A stretch of DNA of 64,000 nucleotides from Raphanus sativus (GCF_000801105.2 NC_079514.1:31359075-31423074), one strand, 5' to 3'. Shown: positions 44,862-56,832, counted from the stretch's first letter. Notes: a model not told the origin generated them from the letters alone. Program-made: numbers and translations.

Positions 44862-45200
44862 TGTTGTGAACAGCCGTCGTTTAGGTTGGAAGAAGAATAG
44901 AGAAGAAAACGTATTGAGGCAAATACCCGTTTAGGGTTTCTTATTAATGATGTGATAATAATTTACAAACCCTTAGACCCATATTTATACAGCCTCAAAA
45001 ACCCGATTTCCTTTTCTTAATAGAAATAGTAACTTTCCTAAAACCGAAAAGGCATACCGTACCGCGGGGGCCTGTGGCCCCCGCACCCCCAGATGTCAAC
45101 CTTGATAACGAGTGTCGCCCGCACTCGGTCGGACTACGTCCGATCCACGAGTGCTGGGCATTTTACTGGTACAACAGAGATTTAAGACACACAGATGCAA
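44862..45200 (-). repeat. Copia-2 5' LTR
   Basis: 339 bp; TATA box complement TATTTATA at 44982-44989. The hairpin equivalent at 45064-45083 has its loop in the opposite orientation to that of the 3' LTR. The outer boundary reads gatgcaa|gtgat, two bases (ca) shorter than the other copy. Confidence 0.9.
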
Positions 45201-45638
45201 GTGATAAGCATTGGGCTATGATCTGGACTCCTAAATGTCTTGTGAGTTTTGATACCTACAACTCATCCCCTACTCATAGCGGGTCCTTCTCGATCAGAGG
45301 TGAGCATGTATATATTTCTAAATATAATGATGGGTTTATACTTTATATCTAGAGATCAGTAGACGATACGTAACTTTCACATGTCAAGAGTATAAGCTGT
45401 AATAGCTTTCAGGTTCTAAAAATTATATTCCAAATTTCTATTTATCTAATATAGAAATTAAATATACTGAAGACGATAAATAAGTACAAAACAGCTGCAA
45501 CATTATTTGATCTCTCGTACTTTTAGTATTGCGGTCAATGTTGTAATGTTAGGATTATTCTTTTCTACAGGATGTAATAAACTTGGGGGAATGGTTCTTG
45601 CTGTGGCTGCTTCGGTGTTAGCATTTTTGGGTTTATGA

Positions 45639-46262
45639 TAAGGTTTGCAATTTTTCATGTTAAAGCTTAATAAGATAAGATCAATTTTCCGTTATTTTTG
45701 CGTCATGCTTATGTTTTTTTCTCTTTAAATTTAATCCGGTTATATTCAGTTGTTGTGAGGATTAAATTTTATAAAATAATTTTGTCCTTTTCATTTGAAA
45801 ACATCTAGGAACAACTGACCAAGTAATTGAACCAAGATTGTAATAGTTACTAAAATATGTTACACATTTAGTTTACAATCAAGGTTGTTAGATTCTACTT
45901 GTATGTTACACCATACACATCATAACAAGTATTTTCCATTTGATACATTTGATTACTTTTGAGTTTTTGATAAACAAAACATTTGTTAGTTCATGTAGTG
46001 TAGAAGAAAGAAAGCTTCCGAGCATATACTTGAATTTTAAATTTTTTTTTTCTGAAGAAACTTGAATCTTTTAAGTTACCGCAATAATATTCTTCATCGC
46101 TTTCTGGTAAGAGGTTTTACTGAAGTTGAAAAGCCATTGATCGGTTTTTTAGAACCTGTGATTAAAAGAGAAACACATCATATGACTCCATGCCAAACAC
46201 TATGGATCTGAATGGCTACAACTTACAACATATGGAGTAATATTTTAGTGATATTTTGTTTG
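45639..46262. other. Intergenic, tail-to-tail between DUF26 relic and kinesin
   Basis: AT-rich sequence that should hold the 3' ends of both converging genes. No ORF or repeat of note. Confidence 0.5.
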
Positions 46263-49200
46263 TCATTTTTGGTATGCTACGTTTGGTTTCATACAACGCA
46301 ACCATTGTTGGTTGTTAGAGTCAATGTTGAGATTACCTGTTAAAGCCTTAGAGGAGGAGGTGGAAATTGACAGACGAGAAGATCTCGTTTGGTCTGCTTT
46401 TACTGTATGCTTTAGTATCTTTGATGGTTCAACATTAGCTCTGCAATCAACAGATACAAACAATGAACACCAGACAAAGATTAACTCTTAACTAAATCAT
46501 ATGCTTTAGTATCTTTGATGGTTCAACATTAGCTCTGCAATCAACAGATACAAACAATGAACACCAGACAAAGATTAACTCTTAACTAAATCATATGATT
46601 TAAAAGTAAAATTAACTATGATATATACTCACTTTTCATTTTGTTCTGATTGTTCAGCCATTTCATGAGGACTTGAGGTTTCGGAGAAGAGTTTCGAGCC
46701 ATCAGTTTCTATCCCCATTGAAAGATAAATATCAGAAATATCACTCGGTGTTTCTTCAAAATTTAAAAATTAATGGCCTAATAGGTCAATATATTATTGT
46801 CTTTAGGCGTACCGGATAACTTGGGCGATAATCTGGATTCATTTTGATGTATACGTTCATCTGCTGAATCTGAAGTTGTTCTTCCGAGTAAACGAGATCC
46901 TTGTCTTTGCCTTGAAGAGTTTGGTGACGCTCCTCCTAAAGAATGTCTTCTTGGAGAAGTAGACTCAAACCTTAGATTGTTTAAACCACTTCTTTTGGTA
47001 CAGTTTATATTCTGAAACTTTTGAAGTTCTTCGTCTTTCTTTGCAATCAAATCTTTCAAGTTAGATACCTGCATGCAATATCAAGATTTAGTGATTAAAA
47101 ATATAATTAGACACAACTCTCACCTAAAATTTGTATATGATACTTTTTAAGTTTTTCATGAATAAAATTTTGAGGGTTTAATTGAACCGTAAAATATTAG
47201 AAGTACCTCTTGCATGAGTTGTCTAACATCTCGTCCCTCCTTATAGCTTCTAGCTGCACCTAACTCGACACCCGAAACTCTTTCCGCGAATTTCAAAGTA
47301 CTTACTGTCTCAGCATATGAATCTTCATCAGGATTTATCTGAACGAACATAAGAGTTTTCGCTTGTCCTCCTAACAAATTAAAATAAAAGCGTTATAAAA
47401 CAAAAAAGAATGTCACATAGTCAAAGAAATTCATCATTATTCGGAGATAGTACCTAAGGAATTTTGGAGGACTTGGGTCAGCTTGCTGTTTCTATAAGGG
47501 ACATGAGGATTCTTATGTGCTAGAGCGAATATAACATCTCCAAGAGCAGACAATGACTTGTTTATATGTTGAGCTTCTTTGAGTCTATCTCCGGTTACTT
47601 CAGAGCGATCGATCCTCTCACTTCCAGCAAGATCAACCAAATGCAAACTGCCACGCAATTCGGAGTCAGTCTTGACATCAACACCGCATACATGAACAGA
47701 AAGAACACTGCGAAAAAAAGAAGACCAAACAATTTTTTGGCTTAGCTATGCAATGCATATATATACACTTAAAGAGGGAAAATTGTCTTTAAACCTGTGT
47801 GATCTACTACTCTTTTCGTTAAGAGCTGTTGCACCTACAGCTCTGTTCGTCAATCCAATATTCATCAATTCAAGAACATCATCAGTTGATCTTACACAAT
47901 GCATGCTTGCATCAGGAACTGCGAGGCCATTTGGTAAAGCAGTATTCCAAATCCCAAGTGTGCGCAAATTAAGGAAGATTAACTTTTAAAAATAAAATAA
48001 AAATGGTACAGTGTTGAATACTAGATTAGATTAGAGAAGGATATCTTCTACTGGGACCATCATCAGAAAGTAGGTCACGAACTTGCTCATTATAAATCTC
48101 AACCATTTGAACACCAACTTCATACATCACTGTGTTTTGACTACTTTGAGTTAAGTGGAACAAGTCATTTAAAGCTCTATATTTTACACCCCGATGTTCT
48201 TCTGAATTTATGCTTGGTCCGCTCTGGATACATAAAATGGAAAACACATGTTTGATATAAACTCATAAAGAATGACATCATCTTATCTTTTACTTAGCTA
48301 TGTTTCCTTACCATTGTATAAGTCTTTCCAGAACCTGTTTGACCATAAGCAAATATGCACACATTATAGCCATCAAGAAGGGAACGAATCAACGGTTGAG
48401 TATCTAAGAATACTTCCTCTGCATAAAAAAAGATTCAGTACAACTTTTTAAGTATATTTTCCTCGTTTGCAAATACAGAAGAGGCTTAAACCTTGAGTTG
48501 ATGAAGGTCCAAAGACTTTGTTGAATTTAAAGAACCGATGAGTGTCTTTGCCTTGCTTTAAGGGGTTTGCAACCACCAACTCACCATTCTCACCTGTGTA
48601 CTCTATTGATGTTTCTTTCTTGTTTTGTCCTTTAAGGAATGGTCTTATCCGGCAATAGACTCTAATATTCCCTTTATGTAAGAAATACAATTTATATGAT
48701 GGCAAAGCAGTTGTTCAAAAAAAAAAGATGGCAAGAATCAAAATTTATTAGTCTACAAAATGCTTGAAAAGGTGAAGTAGAGTTAGCAACGTTAACTTTG
48801 AACAAAAAAAAAGAGTTAGCAACGTAACAATATTTCTTCAATATAAAAAGTTCAGTGATTCTCTAATATTTGTGCCAAGATTTTATTTCCAATATGCCAA
48901 AAATGTTCTTCACAACACGATTTCATAGATTACACCTTTTTAAAAAAAATTATACCTTTTAGTTCTTGCACTTCATTGTAAAGCCTTCGGTTCTCTTCAA
49001 CAACTACCTGGTAGTTTTTTGCTGCATGAACCACTCCTCTAAGCTTTAAGCCTAAGAAGTAGATTATTAGTACATATAAAAAAATGAAGCCAAAAAGAAA
49101 CAGAAAAATGATCTTACCGTAGTAATTTAGATCTTGGAAGTAGTTTTCTCCTGTCTTTAGAACTTCATGTTTCAAAGACATAGAGGTAGATTTCAACTCC

Positions 49201-51239
49201 TACAGAATTCACATAAGTTGATGATAGTTAGAGAATTATAAGAACTCTTTTTGTTCTGGGCAACCACACAAATGTATTAAAAAACCCAATTACAAAAGCT
49301 TACAAAACCATCAATTAAGTCAAATAACCTGCAAAGCCTCTGACTGGTTGTGTATAAAGCTCTTGTATGTTTGCTCTTTCTTCTCCCATATTTTCATTTT
49401 GGTCTCACATAACTTTTCGAGCTCTTTCACTTTATTAGTTGAGTCTACTACACGTAACTCTGACTCTTCTAATTGCTTCTCCAACACAGTTTTAGCTTGC
49501 TGGGCATATAATTCTAGTTCCAAAAATTGTTTTTCATGTGTCTCTTTCAAAACTTCAAGTTCTTGCTTCAACTTAGCAAGCTCAGCATCACTGCGCTCTT
49601 TTTTCCTTTTCAGTTGGAGTACATCTTGTTCTTCTGACCTTAGCTACAGACCACAAGATAGTAATACATTTGAACATTTTCTTGAAAATGGCAACAAAAT
49701 GAATGTTCGCAAAGAGAGACTGAATTTGATAAAGAATACCTCATTCTCATCTGTTGTCCCAGATGCTAAGGTTTCTAATACATTTATTCTTGATCTATAT
49801 TTTTCTTCCCGAACCCTAAAGAGTATGTTTTGCTGCACAAGCATATCTCCTGATTGTGTAAGGTATGATAATGTAAACGAAAAAGTAATAGTAAAAACTT
49901 GACTTAATCATACATTCTTTAGGTTCTCAGCTTGATTTGAGATCCTTTGTTCCAATACTTGCACAATGCCTCTCAAGATAGATGCAAAATCCTGGAAAGA
50001 AAAACAGAGCAAGCAGACGAAAATAAAGATTAAGAACTTTTGAAAAAAATTATGAACAAATAATTCAAAAACATTTCCTTACATGAGACACATCCACATT
50101 CATCTTATACATGCTCTCGTCAAGAAGCTTATCGAGCATATCAAACAAGGATCGAGTAGAAGTATTCTAATAAGAGAAAAGGAAAAATGAAATCAGAATT
50201 ACAAATTGAGGGTTCAGGTTTAAGGATATGAATTCTGAATTAGCAAACTTGAAACAAAATTAACTAAAGTGATGTAGAAAACATAGTTTTGTTTAATTTT
50301 GTTAGAACATTTTACTTGTAAAGTGTTTGATTTTAGCAAGTCCAAAATTTTAGCATGAGATGTATTAATCTCAGAGACTTCCTTAGACTGTAATCCATCA
50401 TTAAAGTTGCTATCAAGTCCCTTTGACTGATCCTCAGGCAAACTCCATCTTCTCATCGAGCTCAGTGTATTCTTATCATGTGCAGCATCAGAGAAACTAG
50501 CTTTAAGCGCTTTTAGAGACTGTAAAACTGGAATCATATCCCCCTGTACCAATAATCATAATAAATTTCGTTAATTTATCCAAAAAATCATTAAAATCAT
50601 CTACAAATTATTGAATATGATATGATTTCAAGTGTTTGATCAAATACATCCACCTAAATTTTTAAATAAAAATTAATCAAAAATAGTTCAAACCTGTTCT
50701 AAGTCTGAAACCTCAAATCTGGGTAAGGCCATTTCATCCATAGCTGTTAAAAACCTCTCAATATTTATAGAAGCAAGCTCAAAACTACAGCCCTATAATC
50801 CAAAAGAGAGTAAATCTAAAATACGAATAAGTATATAGAAAAAACAAATAGGTTTGCCCAAAATCAAGTACCATTTTCATTGAACCGGGACTAAGCTGAT
50901 TCAAGAGATTGCAAAAGACGGTACCATCCATCAGACACGCTCTTAATTCTTCCTCTGAAGCTTGCCATGGTAAATTTAAATAAGGAAGTGTCTCATTTAA
51001 CCACTCCACTAAACTCTGATGGCCTGTGAGTCAAATTAAAAGCGATTATAAGAACAAATACAAATTTTAACTATTGTCCCAAAAATCAAAGAAGATAGTG
51101 AAAAAAAAACGTTGCCTTGCTTAGTATCATCTATATTTTGACGACTTTCTGATCCATCAAAACTCAAAATGCTACTTGAACCATATGGTCGACCATAAAC
51201 ACCAATCATGCTGGACCCTCCTTTGATTCGGTTGTTCAT
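46263..51239 (-). CDS. Kinesin-14 with N-terminal calponin-homology domain
   Basis: I derive 19 exons: 51239-51116, 51023-50872, 50792-50694, 50543-50316, 50166-50083, 49991-49914, 49832-49740, 49643-49329, 49199-49118, 49051-48956, 48671-48492, 48418-48312, 48223-48045, 47959-47795, 47707-47454, 47370-47207, 47068-46813, 46708-46633, 46440-46263. All phases agree and total 2910 nt (969 residues). Residues 43-140 are a CH domain ([31 protein letters not shown]); 250-450 are coiled coil; 451-790 are the motor: [12 protein letters not shown]-loop GQTGSGKT at 536-543, switch I NEKSSRSH, switch [10 protein letters not shown] at 684-691, [13 protein letters not shown]. An internal/C-terminal motor after a coiled coil marks minus-end-directed kinesin-14; plant CH-kinesins link actin and microtubules. 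The tail (800-969) is Ser/Arg-rich. Odd points: a probable U12 AT-AC intron, a GC-AG first intron and a duplicated final acceptor. It appears intact. Confidence 0.9.
46406..46593 (-). repeat. 94-bp tandem duplication at the last kinesin acceptor
   Basis: 46406-46499 and 46500-46593 are near-identical. Each unit carries the acceptor ttgattgcag and the first 35 nt of the final exon. Splicing to the nearer copy (exon from about 46534) reaches a stop within 15 codons (KILKHMI); the farther copy (46440) gives the full tail. Confidence 0.9.
47960..48044 (-). other. Probable U12-type AT-AC intron
   Basis: The 85-nt intron begins ATATCCTT, the exact U12 5' splice consensus, and ends GCGCAC. A branch-site match TTCCTTAAT lies at 47976-47968, about 9 nt from the 3' end. 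Using AC as the 3' site restores the motor frame (SRR|LGIWN), while no GT-AG pair does. Confidence 0.85.
51024..51115 (-). other. GC-AG intron, first kinesin intron
   Basis: The donor reads CAAG|GCAACG; the acceptor is actcacag. The nearby GT (51110) would put a stop directly after the junction, whereas the GC site joins [11 protein letters not shown] in frame. Confidence 0.7.
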
Positions 51240-52690
51240 TTCTAGACCTATAATAATAAATACATCATTTCATTTCTAACACATTCAAAACACATACCAA
51301 TTGAGCTCCTATAAGCTCTATACGTTTCTTCTTGTGAAAAAAAAATCCAAATGCTTAACTAATAATACTTTTAAATCTTTAAAGGTTGAGATTTATAAGT
51401 TTTTCACACATATTATTAAAACAAGCAACTGACCTAAATATCAGTCCGATTGAAAACTATACAGTTACAGATATCAACTAAAACCACAACAAAAAAAAAA
51501 AAAACTAAAACAACAACTATTATACATAGGCATGTATTGTTTGAAGACGTCATGTAAACTTGCATGGATTTTTTTCAAAAAAAATCTTGCATGGAAAATT
51601 ACAACTCATATCGATTTGTATATACGAAACCAAAATCTACTAAAGCCTTTTCCCAAAAAAAGAAACCAAAAAAAAACCTAAAACATCAATGTTTGTGAAA
51701 TTAATGGAAAAAAAGTTCAAAAGAAAAAACTATTCACAGAAAATTATATCAATACTGAACAAATCAACCATAAATTAGCTGAAATTTTACCAAAGATTTC
51801 GCAGAAAAATAAATTCTAAGAAAAAATCCCTTGTCTCATTTGAATGGTCTCGAAGAATAATTATCAGTATGGTGAAAAGAGGAAATAGGTTATTTGCCAG
51901 AAAAAAAATTTAAACTTCCCAGTTATTTTTCTCTGTTTTGGCCTAAAAAAATAAAAAGGGGAAAAAGCTAATTATGGAGGAAACTTATCGGTTCTCTTAT
52001 TTTATATTTAGAAACACTAAAAATTTACGAGAAACTTAACAGAATCAAAAATATATTTTACATTTGAGTTCGTTTTACGCAAAAATGTTTGTTTGTGGGA
52101 CCAACGGGTCTACAAGGACATTCCCGGCCCTTGCAGCTTTTGTTCTGTCGTTGTTTTTTTTGATTTTTGACGTTTTAAAATATAAAAAAGGTGAAAAAGA
52201 TTTTCTTAATATGGATTATCAAATATGTAAACTAAGTTTTGATCGGTATTTTTTTGTAAAATGCTAAATTTATACATTTAAGTGTTTTTACAAATATTAC
52301 AAGGAGTATACATTTAAGTTTTTTTACAAATATTACAAGGAGTAATAGTACAAAGATTATCTTGAAGAACAACTTTATCCCACCATGTCTATTTTATAGG
52401 AAAACATAATGTTTCTAATTATAACATCTTTTGTCAGTGAATTCGCACCGACATTTCTGCTCATTTGGATATGGATTAAGCTCAAACTCTCAAAACTATC
52501 CCATATATGACGACAGATCTATCTTTGAGGTGAAGACTGGCCATTCGACCGAGTTTATAGTCATATCCACCAAATATGAGCAATTAGTCTTGACTCAGAT
52601 CAAGGGAATATGCATTTATCTCGCACATGACATAAAAGAAATTCTTACATCTCAGCATGTAAAATTAAAAATGCTTATATTAATCCACGA
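51240..52690. other. Kinesin upstream region and intergenic DNA
   Basis: AT-rich; probable kinesin 5' leader and promoter in the first few hundred bases. The segment 52431-52724 holds a plus-strand frame (RSIFEVKTGHSTEFIVISTKY) that I do not recognise and that has no start context or neighbours to support it. A short direct duplication (catttaagt...ttttacaaatattacaagga) lies at 52277-52340. Confidence 0.4.
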
Positions 52691-52699
52691 AATACAAAT

Positions 52700-53700
52700 G
52701 ATTCAGCATCTATTTGTTCTTTAAGACTCCACCCTAAGCCGCACTAAATAGACCATTATCGATCTAAGGCAGTTATTTGACAAGTCATGATTAGGAGTAT
52801 CCAAGGGGGTTACCTCAATAAGTCTGTTTGGGGATCATTGAGACCCTCCTCCTCATCATGTTTAGGGTTTTCTTTCCTCTAGCATTATGCTTCAAGAGAA
52901 GCGAGTTATAGAGTATTGACCGGAGAGTTGTATTTTCCATCAAAACATTTGTTGTTTTTGTCTTTCAAATGTACATAATGATCTATAAGAATGTCAAATG
53001 TGGTTCCACTGGAACCACTTTTTTCTCCTCCAAAAGAGAAGATCCATGTTTGGTACAAAAATGCACTCGGGAAGCAACCCATAAGTGACAGATAGTCCGA
53101 TAAAACTCAAACATATAAACATAGAAGACATTTAAAAAAGAAGATAATTAACCGACTTCACTAGACCACCACATCTAGGACAACTCCTTTCAGTATCCAT
53201 ATGTCTAGAAATGAGGTTTTATCTCGTCGCCGCACATCCAGAGAGTGTCTGCCACACCGTGCCAATCCTGAATAATTTTAGACCGGAAGCAATTTAAAAA
53301 ATAAGGTCTCATAATATGGAAAGCCAACAAAGTTTGGTCATAAGCTTTGGCAGGTAATTGAACCCAGCACACCAACCTTTCTTATTTGCATCATTAACCA
53401 ATAGACTACTCAAGGATTTTGTAAATAATTGGCCCATAATTTAGTAAGACAAATGGAGGCCGGAAACCTAAGCTTCCATGGCTTTCCCTCAGGGCTGTTA
53501 CTGCTGCCACATTAAATGTTTCATCTTGTCTTTGAGCTCCTATTTTTTACACATGACTTTGTAAGGCCTCTACTACACGGATTAAGAACATGTTTTCAGT
53601 TGTGTTGGATGTTGTAGCTAATATCCAGATTTAACCGAGTAAACCTTTGACTTTATGTGATTTCGAGCATATCCATCCAATGATATTGAGCGACTAGGTT
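52700..53700 (-). mobile_element. LINE remnant: RT zinc-binding end and downstream
   Basis: Minus-strand reading near 53250-53160 gives SGCAATR, a stop, then ISRHMDTERSCPRCGG, the zf-RVT domain found after RT in plant non-LTR retrotransposons. Further on (about 53040-52920) MDLLFWRRKKSG and KDKNNKCFDG match the following WxARNNKxF region. Upstream near 53480 GLGFRPP resembles the end of RT. Multiple stops and shifts, no intact frame, and the ends are not defined. Confidence 0.65.
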
Positions 53701-54466
53701 CAACCAAAGCTTCAAAGTTATATCATCGGGGCGGAAATACTCATGTAAAAGGGAAAATCACACTCTTTTGTAGCACTCTTAATAATAGAATTAATAAAGA
53801 GTTGGGGTTCTCTGTAAACTGTTTGAAACTCTTGAGCCGAGTTTTCATTTCTGAGACCCATAACTCACTCCAAACCTAGTATTATGTCTCCATCTAATTG
53901 CTTTATGTAATCCCGACTTGAGCAGATGCTTTGTGTCTATAATGTTACACCAACCAAATAATGAAAAGTATATTTGCTGATCTTCAAAAGAGAAAAAACA
54001 ATTATAGTATATTCTCGAAAAAGCACATACTAGTAAATTAAGATGAGAGAAATTAAATTATCTTCTATAGTTATTTTGTGAGAAGCACTACATAGAATTC
54101 ATGTAGATCTTGAAAGCTTAACCCTTCCATAATTTGGGCATGCAAATATTATCTCATGCAATTCAGTGTAACATTATTTTGAACTCCACCAAAAATTGAA
54201 GTTCATACATTTAAATTTTTCAATAGTGCCATGTAGGAATAGGAAACATGTCATTATATATGTTGCACTGCTTAAACCACAGACTGAGAAAGTTCAAAGT
54301 GTCTAACATGTGAAAAGTATCTTTTAGTGTAAAAAGGACAAAAAATGGCATTTAATGTAATCAACTCTTGAACTTTTTTCCTTTCGATAGAAATGTTATT
54401 GAACATGTGCTAGTCCATCACAAAAGAAAAAATAAACAAAGTATCAAAAAATGATGCAACATCTTA
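53701..54466. other. Intergenic DNA
   Basis: AT-rich sequence; could include further LINE remnants, but no motif could be read. Confidence 0.4.
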
Positions 54467-55316
54467 TCTATATTATTAAAAGAGAAGTACCATTTAAAAT
54501 TTCTCTTTAGGTTTTCAACTTATTTACACTGTTATGCCACTGACAATTAATAAACCTATTTTTAGTTTCATTTTCTTTAAAAATATATACATGTCCTAAA
54601 GATTTATTTTAAACTAACAAAAAATGAAAATTCGTTGGGATATTAAATATTTATATATACGAGTTGCCTTAAATAACTATAGGTATAATAAATATTTTTT
54701 TCCTTTGAAATACATTTTATTATTGTTGTTCTTTTTATGTTTATTAATGTATTTTGGTTAATCTGATTTTACCTAAAAAGACAACAATGATTTTTTAACA
54801 CTTCTAAATAAACAAAATCAATAAATTCAAAATTCAAATCATAATATCATTTTAGTCTATGCATACATAATCAATAATGAATCTTTATTATAGCAATAAG
54901 ATATAGAAACTAAAATATTGAAACAATTGTAATATTACCTATTATTAAATCACCTAATTTGTTTCCAAATTATTTTTCCCTTGTCTTGCGGATCAGAAAT
55001 AAAATAACATAATTAAAAAAAAATCTAAAGAAAATAAGTAGAAGAAGTTATCTTCTAGGTCAACCAGTCGTTGAATAAATAGTCGGATTTCAGATTTTAA
55101 CGGGATTTATCAAATTTTTATATAAAAGTTTTTTCTAAAACTCAAACCAGAATACAAATAGGTCATCAGATTTACCGGTTTAACCTTGTGTCTGAATCGA
55201 ATTTCAAAACACTGATTATATTGCAAAAAATGTGTAATACAAATATAACATTTAGTACAGATACAAATTAAAAATTGAATATAAATATTTGCGTGGTTGT
55301 TCGGGTCAGAGTCTAG
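54467..55316 (+). mobile_element. Non-autonomous Helitron, 850 bp
   Basis: Begins TCTATATTATTAAAAGAGAAGTAC (read as two parts: TCTATATTATT and AAAAGAGAAGTAC) after A at 54466, and ends GTCTAG at 55316 before T at 55317. Both ends and the A|T target fit plant Helitrons. The hairpin before CTAG (gcgtggttgttcggg) is imperfect. No coding. Confidence 0.85.
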
Positions 55317-56715
55317 TTTTTAATAGAATAGTTACTGATTGTTTATTTATACATGACTTACGGAAGAATGCCATAATGCACATTCACTATTTAAGTATTC
55401 GAATTGGTACATAACTTTTTGAAATATGGTCAATTATATGAATGTGTTAAAATTGGTATTAATTTCCATTAATGATTGTTGACGTGGATGACATGTAAAT
55501 CACCTGTTTGATTAGAAGATCAAAACAAGGTCATGTTTGATGCTATCATTTAACAAAATTAAAATGCACTAAAAGAGTCGAGACGTGGTTGAAACTTTCA
55601 CACTATGCCAAATGAATTATCAGCATTGTATACGTGCGTAACATCATCTACTAGTTCCGTAGTTCTTTATATTTATCAGAACCTGAATCGATATGCAGTG
55701 GGCATATATTCTCATCAGCAAGAATATATATATATTCACATCTCAGAAATAATCAATCTTTGTTCTAGGAGAAGTGCAAGTATTATTGTCACACAAGAAA
55801 GTTTCTTTTAGACTGTAAAAAAAAAGTTTCTTTTAGACTGTATAACTTGATTTTGTCTTATTTATCGTAATAGAAAATATTTACTTTTAGGTATACGTAG
55901 TAAGCAGAGATAAAATATTCAGAATTTCAGTCCAGACACTGTCAGTATTACATCGATTTCACCATCTACACTTGGTGGGAGATGTATTACTAATTGTTTT
56001 TCAGTGAATCCGTTAGTATTTATGAAATTCATTAAGATCTTGTAATTTTTAAAGAAAATTGTTTGTGCATGGGTGGCGCCACGCTGATCATTCATAGATC
56101 GTGGAAAGGAGTGGTGGAGTAAAGTAGTGTTATGAATTACTGTATGATTAATAGTTAATGTCGAGAAAGTAAGAGAATGTGCTTTCGCATTTACTACACC
56201 ATATAATTGAGTAGCCTTTATTGATAAGAAATCATAATCTTTGACAAACAAATAAAAAGAAATCACAATTCACAATTCTTTTATTCCCAAGCACGTGGCT
56301 TATGATGCGAAAGAAAAGAATTATATGTTCATGCAAGTTTTGACTTTTGTTAACCAAGATGATGGTGTTTTCTTTTCTTTTTTTCTGAGAAAAGCTGATG
56401 GTGGTTTTTTTTTTTGGTAATAAAGCTGATGGTGATTTTTGGAAGATTTAATCCCTCATATTAAACTACACATAACATAATAATCTCTGATAATTAGAAG
56501 TTAAAGCAGTACATTCCGATTTCCGATCAACAAAAAAAAACACAGAACATTTAAATCTAAAATGTAGAAATGCATAAAAGAAAGAATAGTTAAAAAAAAA
56601 TCTTTTACCCAAAAAAAAGAATAGTTAAAATATTAGCCAAAAAAAGTTCAAATATATATCATGGATTTGAAATTTAATAATAATAAGAAAAGTAATCTCA
56701 GAGGTCAGTGATGCT
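55317..56715. other. Intergenic DNA with one unrecognised ORF
   Basis: A minus frame at 56266-55919 (115 codons) contains RGATHAQTIFFKNYKILMNF and ends LTVSGLKF. I do not recognise it, and no splice or promoter signals support it. The remainder is AT-rich with a tttcttttagactgta duplication at 55801-55840. Confidence 0.35.
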
Positions 56716-56730
56716 AAACTCACGAATCAC

Positions 56731-56817
56731 CTTCCGTTGGGGCGCTGGACCCTTTCGGGGGATAGTTGGGAATGTGACTGCCCAGATACCAGAATTATCA
56801 AAAAAAAAAAAAAAAAA
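56731..56817 (+). mobile_element. 5'-truncated SINE with poly(A) tail
   Basis: A 60-bp non-AT-rich body (ctggaccctttcgggggata...ccagataccagaattatc) ends in about 20 A. It is flanked by a 12-15 bp duplication, (aaa)ctcacgaatcac, at 56716-56730 and 56818-56832. That arrangement is diagnostic of LINE-driven retroposition. The body resembles the 3' end of Brassicaceae SINEs from memory; the pol III A/B boxes are missing. Confidence 0.85.
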
Positions 56818-56832
56818 AAACTCACGAATCAC

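Larger units (their letters stand above)
40471..45200 (-). mobile_element. Ty1/copia retrotransposon with intact polyprotein (Copia-2)
   Basis: LTRs 40471-40812 (3') and 44862-45200 (5'), target duplication gtgat (40466-40470 and 45201-45205), PBS at 44848-44859 (minus strand) and one complete ORF. The LTRs differ by roughly 2 percent by eye. All parts needed for transposition seem present, except that the outer end of the 5' LTR lacks the terminal TG dinucleotide seen in the other LTR. Confidence 0.9.
39780..45638 (+). pseudogene. Cysteine-rich repeat secretory protein (DUF26), disrupted
   Basis: Starts MATSKKLSAFFCFSFLLCLL, a signal peptide (the ATG at 39741 adds an unlikely extension). 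Two Gnk2/DUF26 units follow, with the C-x8-C-x2-C signatures CTGDVNRTTCNSC and CTPYLDPGNCTTC. In the family this marks apoplastic/cell-surface proteins related to the ectodomain of CRK receptor kinases and to plasmodesmal PDLPs. A 1-nt frameshift lies at about 40247-40257, between units 1 and 2. Copia-2 is inserted after codon GAT at 40470; reading resumes at 45206 (KHWAMIWTPKCL) in the same frame. A donor at 45300 (AGAG|GTGAGC) and acceptor at 45570 lead to a last exon 45571-45638 encoding a hydrophobic tail (GMVLAVAASVLAFLGL), perhaps a GPI signal. The frameshift plus insertion make it non-functional. Confidence 0.85.

Noticed and set aside
49348..49902. 184-codon plus ORF.
   Set aside because: Antisense of kinesin coiled-coil exons 7-8 and the intron between.
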